A program made the translations under genes and the position numbers. From Alphaproteobacteria bacterium (GTDB lineage: Bacteria; Pseudomonadota; Alphaproteobacteria; Rhizobiales; Rhizobiaceae): DNA of 64,000 bases. Below are positions 43,489 through 50,434 of the stretch, piece by piece. Location of the stretch: contig JAHJHT010000002.1 in assembly GCA_018823835.1 (NCBI GenBank), forward strand, positions 1,240,001-1,304,000, given 5' to 3'. The stretch's first letter is position 1. Every line of letters starts with the position of its first letter. The notes beneath the pieces are model-generated. The model searched no databases. It saw only the letters and a program-made list of their open reading frames with translations, and had not been told where the DNA came from.

Positions 43489-43508
43489 ATTTGCCTGAAG
43501 GACGAAAA
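43489..43508 (+). promoter_or_regulatory. Putative LysR-type operator before the amidohydrolase operon
   Basis: Reads ATTTGCC-TGAAGGA-CGAAAA. Fourteen of twenty positions are the same as in the motif before the transporter ATPase, including both ends. It lies in the 133-base divergent region between the LysR and M20 genes, about 90 bases before the M20 start. Confidence 0.5.
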
Positions 43509-43597
43509 CATATCACTTTTTGCGCCGGCCATTCACTGCTTTCCTTGCGATGTCCCGGCCTATCGGCGTTCGGGATCTGCAAGCGAGGAGAATTCGG

Positions 43598-45175
43598 TTG
43601 GCGACCCCGGCTCAGACAAGCGCGCTTGCCTTCGTCGAACAGGCCCGGCCGCAACTATCCGCGGCGACGCGGACCATTTTCGACTTTGGCGAGACGGCAT
43701 GGCGCGAGTACCAGTCGGCCGCCTGGTATGTCGAGTTGCTGAAACGCGAGGGCTTTTCCGTCGAGACCGGGTCTGGCGGCATGCCGACCGCGTTCTGCGC
43801 GCACTGGACCAACGGCGCCGGCCCGACCGTCGGCATGTATGCCGAGTATGACGCGGTGCCGGGCAACTGCCAGGATGCGGCAACGGTCAGGCGGCCGCGC
43901 CCGGGTCTCAATCACCATGCCGGCGGACACACCGACCCGCATTCCGGGCTCGGCATTGCCAGCCTCGGCGGCCTGCTCGCCACCAAGGCGGCGATGCAGC
44001 AACACGGAATCAAGGGTACGCTGCGCTTTACCGGCGAGCCGGCGGAGAAGGTGCGCGGCTCCAAGCCCATCCACGCGGCCAGGGGCTACTATGACGGTCT
44101 CGACGGGATGATCTCGTTCCATCCCTTCTACATGCTGCCGCTCTGCAATACGGCGCGCTGGGATACGCATTGCGGCGCCGCCTACGCGATGATCTACCGC
44201 TTCGTCTGCGATCAACCCGAAAGCTGGGGTGCCGGCGACGGCTCGCCAATCCCGCAATCGCATTCGGACGTGCGGGCGCCTGGCGCCAACGACGCGCTGA
44301 TGATGATGTACATGGCCTCCAAGGCGCTGCGCGATTCCATGCTGCCGCATCGCGGCGGCTGGTCGATCAGCGAGGCAATCCTCACCGCGGGCCAGGCAAC
44401 CGCCGACAATCTGCCGGCGGATCTCGCAGAGATCCAGTACATGATCCGCGTGCCGACCGTGGCAATGGCCGAGCAGGTCACCGCTGTTCTCGACAGGAAT
44501 GCCGAGGCGGCCGCCGCCATGAGCGGCTGCCGGTTCGAGCGGCACTGGGTATCGAAGTCGCGGCCCGGACTGGCCAACCATGCCATGGCACGCATCGCCT
44601 ACCAGGCACTCGAAACTGTCGGCGCGCCGCGCTGGGGCGACGCAGCCAAGGCAGTGGCGCGCGAGATACAGCGCAATGTCGGCATCGAGCCGATGGCCGA
44701 CCCGTTTCTCGCCGAGTGCGAAAAACTGATCGAGCCCGAGGCCGCCGAAGAAATCCTGCGCCGCGACTTGCCGCCCTCCCAGCTCAATTCGACATCCGAC
44801 GATTACACCGACATGAGCTGGCATGCGCCGACGGCGCGCGTCTATGTCGCGCGACCGGCACTCAAGGCGCCCGCTGGCTTCGCCTACCCCTCATGGGTGA
44901 TGAACGCGCTCGGCGGCATTGCCGAAACGATCGACCCGATGGTGGTCTGCGCGGCCAAGACTGTCGCGCTCTCGGCGCTCAGGCTGCTCGAGGACAAGGT
45001 GGCGCGCGATGACGCCCGGCGCGAATTCGTCGAGCGCACCGGTGGCGGAATCGGCGGCGAGCGCTGGCTGGCGCCGCTTTGCGACTACGAGCCGCCAATC
45101 CATTTCCGCTGGCCCGAATATGTCACCACGAGCAGAGGCCGCGAGTGGTGGATACCGACTTTTCCCAATGCATGA
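43598..45175 (+). CDS. M20 family amidohydrolase/peptidase (AbgB-like)
   Basis: 525-residue zinc hydrolase of the M20 family. The metal and active-site segments GMYAEYDAVPG (Asp), HTDPHSGLGIAS and TGEPAEKVRG (Glu) are visible, and the family dimerisation region follows. I chose a TTG start (LATPAQTSALAFVEQ) with GAGGAG eight bases upstream; an earlier in-frame start adds 26 dissimilar residues. Proteins of this shape cleave N-acyl amino acids or p-aminobenzoyl-glutamate. It precedes the amidinotransferase-like gene by 15 bases, so both form one operon divergent from LysR and the importer. Confidence 0.85.
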   Translation: MATPAQTSALAFVEQARPQLSAATRTIFDFGETAWREYQSAAWYVELLKREGFSVETGSGGMPTAFCAHWTNGAGPTVGMYAEYDAVPGNCQDAATVRRPRPGLNHHAGGHTDPHSGLGIASLGGLLATKAAMQQHGIKGTLRFTGEPAEKVRGSKPIHAARGYYDGLDGMISFHPFYMLPLCNTARWDTHCGAAYAMIYRFVCDQPESWGAGDGSPIPQSHSDVRAPGANDALMMMYMASKALRDSMLPHRGGWSISEAILTAGQATADNLPADLAEIQYMIRVPTVAMAEQVTAVLDRNAEAAAAMSGCRFERHWVSKSRPGLANHAMARIAYQALETVGAPRWGDAAKAVAREIQRNVGIEPMADPFLAECEKLIEPEAAEEILRRDLPPSQLNSTSDDYTDMSWHAPTARVYVARPALKAPAGFAYPSWVMNALGGIAETIDPMVVCAAKTVALSALRLLEDKVARDDARREFVERTGGGIGGERWLAPLCDYEPPIHFRWPEYVTTSRGREWWIPTFPNA

Positions 45176-45190
45176 TCAGAGGAGACCGAC

Positions 45191-46126
45191 ATGACACGGC
45201 ATGAGATGATCAGTACCGGCGAACCCTTCACCCTGCAGCGTCGCAACAAGGCCGGCGGCACCGCCCCGCTGGCCGGTTGGGGCTTTGCGAACGAAACCGA
45301 TCCGCTAACCGACGTGCTGCTTGGCTCGCCGGCCTACCTGCGCCACCTGGCGACCAGCTCGCTGTCGCGCAAGCACTTGCGCGAGGCGCCGTGCAACATC
45401 CAGACAGCGCAGGCCCAGCACAAGGACCTGGTCGCCGCCTACGAGAATTTCGGCGTCAGGATCCACTGGCACGAACCCGAGCCGGAGCTGCCGATGCAGG
45501 TCTACTCGCGCGACTCCAGCGTGATGACGCCCTATGGCGCGATCATCACGGCGATGGCCAACTGGTGGCGGCGCGGCGAGAACTACGCGGCGATCCGAAC
45601 CTACGAAAAGCTCGGCATCCCGATCTACGACATGGTGACCGCCGGCACTTTCGAGGGTGGCGACTTCAACGTCATCGAGGAAGGCTGCGTGCTCATCGGC
45701 TGCGGCGGCGCCCGCACGCAGGAAGAGGGCGCCCGGCAGGTTCAGGCATGGTTCGACAAGGAAGGCTGGGAGACGCGGCTCGCCTTCATCGATGAGTACT
45801 ATGTCCATATCGACCTGATGGTGGTGCCGATCGCCGAGAAACTGACCGCGGTCTGCCTTGCCTGTACGGAGCCCGGCATCGTCGACTGGCTGAAGGGCAA
45901 GGGCCACGAGATCATCGACGTGCCCTTCCAGGACACGATGGCCCTTGGCTGCAACTTCATGTCGCTCGGAAAGGACCGCGTCATCGCGCCGACCGTCTCG
46001 AAGACGCTGATCGAGAAGCTTAAGGCGCTCGGCTTCGATGTCGCGGCCGTCGACATGAGCGAGATCTCCAAGACGGGCGGCGGCATCCATTGCATGGCGC
46101 AGGCGCTGAAGCGCTCGCCGGCCTGA
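45191..46126 (+). CDS. Amidinotransferase/dimethylarginine dimethylaminohydrolase-like protein
   Basis: 311-residue protein of the guanidino-modifying superfamily. The catalytic cysteine is near the end (GGGIHCMAQ, Cys301), with the active-site histidine in YVHIDLM (His206), the acidic GTFEGGDF segment (about 152-159) and a substrate aspartate in YSRDSS (Arg107, Asp108). The reaction is hydrolysis or transfer of an amidino group from arginine or a guanidino compound. Paired with an M20 hydrolase and a polyamine-type importer, it may break down an acylated guanidino compound such as an N-acyl arginine derivative. Other members deiminate agmatine or methylarginine; the exact substrate is open. 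Confidence 0.82.
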   Translation: MTRHEMISTGEPFTLQRRNKAGGTAPLAGWGFANETDPLTDVLLGSPAYLRHLATSSLSRKHLREAPCNIQTAQAQHKDLVAAYENFGVRIHWHEPEPELPMQVYSRDSSVMTPYGAIITAMANWWRRGENYAAIRTYEKLGIPIYDMVTAGTFEGGDFNVIEEGCVLIGCGGARTQEEGARQVQAWFDKEGWETRLAFIDEYYVHIDLMVVPIAEKLTAVCLACTEPGIVDWLKGKGHEIIDVPFQDTMALGCNFMSLGKDRVIAPTVSKTLIEKLKALGFDVAAVDMSEISKTGGGIHCMAQALKRSPA

Positions 46127-46142
46127 CGGCGATTGCCGTCGG

Positions 46143-46167
46143 GGCGGCCGGCTCTCAGCCGGCCGCC
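46143..46167. terminator. Bidirectional terminator between the amidinotransferase and hmuV genes
   Basis: Perfect eleven-base stem GGCGGCCGGCT / AGCCGGCCGCC around loop CTC. The hmuV stop codon (TGA at 46155-46157, minus strand) lies in the loop and first stem pair. A second smaller hairpin GACGGC-GATT-GCCGTC is at 46125-46140 just before it. Confidence 0.6.
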
Positions 46168-46943
46168 TGCGGCAGCAGGAACGGCATGCCTGCTGGCGGC
46201 AGGGTGTCGACCCTCAAGGCGCAGTCGAAGACATCCGAGACAAGGCGATCGGTAAGCACCGCGCGCGGCGTGCCCGCCGCGGCCAGCCGCCCGCGCTGCA
46301 TGACGGCGATTCTGTCGGCGAACATCGCCGTCAGGTTGAGGTCGTGCAGAATGGCGACCACACCGCCACCCTCATGCGCAAAGTCGCGGGCAATGTTCAT
46401 GATGATCAGCTGGTGCTTGATGTCGAGGCTCGAGATCGGCTCGTCGAGCAAGAGGTAGCGCGGAACGCCGTCCAGAACGGGCAGCCAGACCTGGCACAAC
46501 ACCCGGGCCAGTTGCACGCGCTGCTGTTCGCCGCCCGAAAGCTCCTGGTAGAGGCGCCCAGCGAAGCCACCGAGGTCGACGCGCGCCAGCGCCTTTTCGG
46601 GCAGGTCATCGCTGCTGGCGGACGCTGCGCGGGAGCGGCCGCCCAGCACGCCGAGCCTCACGATCTCGCGCACCGTGTAGGGGAAGGAGAGGGCGGTCGC
46701 CTGCGGCAGCACCGCGCGTACCGATGCGGCCTCCCACGACTTCATGGCGGCGATATCGCGGCCGTTGATTTTGATCGTGCCGGTGCAGGCAAGCTCGCCC
46801 GAAAGGGCTCGCAAGAAGGTCGTCTTGCCCGAACCGTTCGGGCCGACGATCGCCGCAAACTCGCCGGGCGCCACGGCAAATTCGATGTCGGCGACGATAG
46901 GCTTGCGACCGATGGATACGGATACGTTGCTGGCTTCGATCAT
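46155..46943 (-). CDS. hmuV: Heme ABC transporter ATP-binding protein
   Basis: 262-residue ATPase of the FecE class. Walker A GPNGSGKTT, signature SGGEQQRVQLARVL, and Walker B LLLDEPISSLD are present. The ATG at 46943 (MIEASNVSVSIG) is the family start; a longer in-frame extension is a shadow of hmuU. It powers heme import through HmuU and overlaps a terminator hairpin at its stop. Operon order is hmuS-hmuT-hmuU-hmuV, after hemP. Confidence 0.93.
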   Translation of the reverse strand: MIEASNVSVSIGRKPIVADIEFAVAPGEFAAIVGPNGSGKTTFLRALSGELACTGTIKINGRDIAAMKSWEAASVRAVLPQATALSFPYTVREIVRLGVLGGRSRAASASSDDLPEKALARVDLGGFAGRLYQELSGGEQQRVQLARVLCQVWLPVLDGVPRYLLLDEPISSLDIKHQLIIMNIARDFAHEGGGVVAILHDLNLTAMFADRIAVMQRGRLAAAGTPRAVLTDRLVSDVFDCALRVDTLPPAGMPFLLPQAAG

Positions 46944-46953
46944 CGGCCTGGCC

Positions 46954-48054
46954 TCACAGGTCCAGCACGCCGCGCTTGCCCAGCAGGATCCACAGGAAGA
47001 ACGGTGCTCCGGCGGCGGCCGTGACAATGCCGATCGGCAGCTCGGCAGGCGCGACGATGGTGCGGCTGACCGCGTCGGCAAGCAGCAGGAGGCTGGCGCC
47101 AAGCAGTGCCGAGGCCGGCAGCAGGAACCGGTTGTCGGGACCGATCACCAGCCGAAGCAGATGCGGCACGACGATGCCGACGAAGCCGATACCGCCGCTG
47201 ACGGCGACCGATGCGCCGGTGGCGGCGGCGACGGCAATGATGGCGACATATTTGAGCCGCTGTACCGGGATGCCGAGATGGCTTGCCGTCGCCTCTCCCA
47301 GCGCCAGCGCGTTCAGCCCCCGCGCGAGGAAGGGCGTCGCCACGAGGGCGAGCAGCATGATCGGCGCGACGGCGCCGATCTTCTGCCAGGTCGCACCCGA
47401 CAATGAGCCGAGCGACCAGAAAGTCAGGTCGCGCAGCTGCCGGTCGTCGGCGGCGAAGATCAGGAGGCCGGTAAAGGCCATTGCCATGGCAGCCAGCGCG
47501 ATGCCGGCAAGCAGCATGGTGGCGACCGAGGTCCGGCCCTGTCTCGTCGAGATGCGGTAGAGCAGCAGTGTCGTTGCGAGGCCGCCGAAAAATGCCGCGA
47601 TCGGCAGGGCAAAGCTGCCGAAGACCAGGATGACGGGTGCCAGGACAGTTGCGCCGAGCACGATGACCGCCACCGCGGCGAGGCTCGACCCGGCCGAGAT
47701 GCCGATCAGCCCGGGATCGGCGAGCGGGTTGCGGAAGAGGCCCTGCATCACTGCTCCCGATACGGCGAGCGACGCGCCCACCAGGACGCCAAGCATCACG
47801 CGCGGCAGCCGGATATCGATCATGATGACGCGGTCGCGCATGGATAGCGTGCTGTCGAAAGACGGGAAGGCAGCGTCGAGCAGGAATTGCCAGCCGGAGG
47901 CGTCCGAAGCGCCGGAGTCGAGGCTGAACAGGACGGTCAGTGCCAGGGCCAGGACAAGCCCCGCGATGACCAGCCTGGCAAGAGCCGTCCGGTCCCCGTC
48001 GAGCGAGGCACGCCGTCGCCGGCCGATCACGCCGTCCATGATGTCGTATGCCAT
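46954..48054 (-). CDS. hmuU: Heme ABC transporter permease (FecCD family)
   Basis: 366-residue permease with about ten transmembrane helices. FecCD-type segments LPRVMLGVLVGASLAVSGAV, NPLADPGLIGISAGSSL and GGIGFVGIVVPHLLRL are all intact. It lies seven bases after hmuT and ten before hmuV. It moves heme from the periplasmic carrier to the cytoplasm. Confidence 0.93.
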   Translation of the reverse strand: MAYDIMDGVIGRRRRASLDGDRTALARLVIAGLVLALALTVLFSLDSGASDASGWQFLLDAAFPSFDSTLSMRDRVIMIDIRLPRVMLGVLVGASLAVSGAVMQGLFRNPLADPGLIGISAGSSLAAVAVIVLGATVLAPVILVFGSFALPIAAFFGGLATTLLLYRISTRQGRTSVATMLLAGIALAAMAMAFTGLLIFAADDRQLRDLTFWSLGSLSGATWQKIGAVAPIMLLALVATPFLARGLNALALGEATASHLGIPVQRLKYVAIIAVAAATGASVAVSGGIGFVGIVVPHLLRLVIGPDNRFLLPASALLGASLLLLADAVSRTIVAPAELPIGIVTAAAGAPFFLWILLGKRGVLDL

Positions 48055-48061
48055 TGCGCGT

Positions 48062-48964
48062 TTAGTTCCCTAGGTCGCCGCCATAAAGTGTTGTGGCGAG
48101 GTCGCGAACTGCACCTGCCGTGCGCGGCCCGAAGCCGAGCAGGTAGGACGCATCCATATGAACCAGGCGCCTGGCCTGGCCGGCGGGGGTCGATGCGATG
48201 GCCGGGAGTGCGAAAAGCTCTGCCTCGTTCAGTGTCCGGCCGCCGCCGCGGTCCATCATCAGGATCACGTCGGGGCGGGCGAGGATCGCCGCCTCGTCGG
48301 ACAGGTGCTTGTAGCCCGAAAACCCATCGACCGCGTTGATCGCTCCTGCCATGGCGATGATGCCCGCCGCCGATGTGCCGCTGCCCGCCGCGAGCAGCTT
48401 TCCGCCCTGGGTCGACAGTATGAAGAGCACCCGCTTTCGTTCCGTGATCCCGGCGGTCATCTGTCCGGCGGCGGCAAGGTCGGCGTCGACCCTCGCCGCC
48501 AGCGCATCGGCCCTTTGTTCCGTGCCGAGTGCTTCACCGACGACGCGGATCTTTTCGAGGATGCCCGCCCGGTCGAATGTGTCGGGCACGATGATCATCG
48601 GCACGCTGGCCTTGGCCAGCACGTCCATGGCCTCTTTCGGCCCGCTGCCCTCCAGCGCCAGGATGCCGCTCGGGTCGACCGACAAGACGCCTTCCGGCGA
48701 CAGCGCACGCATGTAGCCGACATCGGGAAGCGCCAGCGCGGCATCCGGGTAAACGCTTGTCGAATCACGTGCGACCAGCCGCTTTTCCTCTCCAAGCGCG
48801 TAGACGATCTCGGTGATGGACCCGCCGATGGCCGCAACTCTGGAGGCGTCCTTGAAACTCGCGGATGCTTCCTGAGCAGCGGCTGCCGTCACGCCGGCAG
48901 CCACCAATATGCCTACCAGGCAAGCGCGCCCGAGCACGCACGAGAAAGACGTCGCCTTGCTCAT
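48062..48964 (-). CDS. hmuT: Heme ABC transporter substrate-binding protein
   Basis: 300-residue periplasmic heme carrier of the FecB/BtuF fold. Signal peptide CLVGILVAAGVTAAAA, then the N-terminal lobe RVAAIGGSITEIVYAL and the segment YPDAALALPDVGYMRALSPEGVLSV typical of HmuT/ShuT; a tyrosine in VGYM is the likely heme ligand. Its start overlaps the hmuS stop by four bases. Normal length. Confidence 0.92.
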   Translation of the reverse strand: MSKATSFSCVLGRACLVGILVAAGVTAAAAQEASASFKDASRVAAIGGSITEIVYALGEEKRLVARDSTSVYPDAALALPDVGYMRALSPEGVLSVDPSGILALEGSGPKEAMDVLAKASVPMIIVPDTFDRAGILEKIRVVGEALGTEQRADALAARVDADLAAAGQMTAGITERKRVLFILSTQGGKLLAAGSGTSAAGIIAMAGAINAVDGFSGYKHLSDEAAILARPDVILMMDRGGGRTLNEAELFALPAIASTPAGQARRLVHMDASYLLGFGPRTAGAVRDLATTLYGGDLGN

Positions 48965-50016
48965 CCTGCAACCGCCATCGTCTCGATGCGGGGCAGGTTC
49001 TCGACCAGAAACCGCCAGTCCTTGCGCTCGCCTTCGCCCTCGTGACGCTTGCCGAAGAACTGGATGATCATGTCGTTATCCGCGCCATAGGCCTCGATCG
49101 AGGTGACATGGCCGTCCTTGGTCGGCTTGCGCACAGCCCACAATTCACGGACGTGGTCGGTTCTCAGATGCAGATGGAACGTCTCGTCGAGAACGTTGAG
49201 CCACGGCCCCATGGTCTTGATGTTCTTGACCGGCCCGGAGTGAATCTGGATGCAGCCACGATTTTCCACGAAGCACATGACGGGCATGTCGCCAGCGGCC
49301 GCGTGGAGGAACATGGCGGCCAGCGCCTCGTTGTCCAGCCGCCATGAATAATCCGGCCCGACCATGTTCACGGCCTGGTGCCGAGACAGGTTGAGCGTCT
49401 TCAACATCCCGAAGAACTGGTGCACATCGGTCATCCGGCCCCAGCGCTCGCGCAGTTCGGTCGCGCTGGCCCTGCTCTCCGGCGTCGGGCTGGGCTCCAC
49501 CCCCTTGAGGTCGACAGTCGCGGACTGGTCGTTGGAGAGAAGCCGCTCCACCAAAGCGTGATAGGCAACGAGGGCGGATGTCGGACGCAGATGGACCTTG
49601 TGCACGGCATCGCCTGCGTCGTCGAAGAACTGCAACGAATGGCGGACTTCATCGCCATCGCGTTTCTCGACGGCAAATCCATGCGCCCAGACTTTTGGAA
49701 AGATCCGCAGGTCGATGTCTTGGCCCAGCACCATGGCATTGTGTTTGCCGGTCACCACCTTGTCGTAAACGCCGATCTTCTCGTGCACGGCGCTCTCGTT
49801 GCGCGTCAGCGCCATGACTTCCCCGACCGCTTCAAGGCCGGTCAGCAGGTCGTCCACGCGCGGCTCGATGCGCCGGACACTTTCGCCGCAATGTGCAGCC
49901 ACCAGCTCTGCTTCCGAGATGCCGAGTTGCAGGGCGAGATCACGCTCCCGCATCTTCGGATTGTCGTACCGTGCTGCCCGGATTTCGTGCGGCGCTGGCT
50001 TAACGCGCTGATCCAT
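48961..50016 (-). CDS. hmuS: Hemin-degrading factor / heme chaperone HmuS
   Basis: 351-residue cytoplasmic HmuS/HemS protein with two similar halves. The family segment YDNPKMRERDLALQLGISEAELV at the start is split across the first helix pair, and the heme-binding histidine region is SRHQAVNMVGPDYSWRL. It receives heme from HmuTUV and takes part in its storage or breakdown. AGGGGACGAC lies before the ATG. It sits nine bases after hemP. Confidence 0.92.
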   Translation of the reverse strand: MDQRVKPAPHEIRAARYDNPKMRERDLALQLGISEAELVAAHCGESVRRIEPRVDDLLTGLEAVGEVMALTRNESAVHEKIGVYDKVVTGKHNAMVLGQDIDLRIFPKVWAHGFAVEKRDGDEVRHSLQFFDDAGDAVHKVHLRPTSALVAYHALVERLLSNDQSATVDLKGVEPSPTPESRASATELRERWGRMTDVHQFFGMLKTLNLSRHQAVNMVGPDYSWRLDNEALAAMFLHAAAGDMPVMCFVENRGCIQIHSGPVKNIKTMGPWLNVLDETFHLHLRTDHVRELWAVRKPTKDGHVTSIEAYGADNDMIIQFFGKRHEGEGERKDWRFLVENLPRIETMAVAG

Positions 50017-50025
50017 TGTCGTCCC

Positions 50026-50235
50026 CTACTTGTTGAGAATGAGCTTGCCCTGACGGGTGATCTTCAGACGGTAGAGCGCGCCGGCGTGATGAATGCCGAT
50101 CTCGTAGAGCCCCTCGAAGAGTGCGTCGCTGGAAACGGTTTTCGGCGGCGTCCCGGTCTGCTGTTGGCGCGGATGCTGGTCGGAGCCCTCCCGGCGCGGC
50201 CGAAGGCGGAATTCATAGGGATTGTGCGCGTTCAT
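50026..50235 (-). CDS. hemP: Hemin uptake protein HemP/HmuP
   Basis: 69-residue protein. The C-terminal conserved core (ALFEGLYEIGIHHAGALYRLKI then TRQGKLILNK) is the HemP signature. GGAAGAGAG precedes the ATG. In rhizobia HmuP is a regulator needed for full expression of the heme receptor gene, together with Irr or iron. It is the first gene of the leftward hmu operon and faces the receptor gene, as expected for that role. Confidence 0.93.
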   Translation of the reverse strand: MNAHNPYEFRLRPRREGSDQHPRQQQTGTPPKTVSSDALFEGLYEIGIHHAGALYRLKITRQGKLILNK

Positions 50236-50434
50236 CTCTCTTCCTTTCGTGCCCTGCCGGCGAGCAAGGCCTCTTCGGTCAGACTTCGAAAAGTTATGTT
50301 GACTCGAATAGTCATGTTTATTATCCAGTGCAATACCGGAGTCAATGACTCAACATTTAGCACTCCGCAATTTTGCAATCTGCGAGCGAGCGCCATGCCA
50401 GCCAGCATCGAAGTCAGACATTTGGAGTTGGGAC
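50236..50434. promoter_or_regulatory. Divergent hemP/heme-receptor promoter with iron-responsive (IRO) box
   Basis: At 50300-50314 lies TGACT-CGAAT-AGTCA, an exact TGA-N9-TCA box with five-base arms, the RirA-type iron-responsive motif of rhizobia. A second perfect dyad GAGTCA-A-TGACTC is at 50339-50351. The two face a 199-base region between divergent heme genes. An Irr-type site (TTTAGAA core) was not found. Confidence 0.68.

Noticed and set aside
50299..50324. TTGACT and TATTAT as the heme-receptor promoter
   Set aside because: The spacing is 14 bases, too short; the region is better explained by the iron-responsive dyad.
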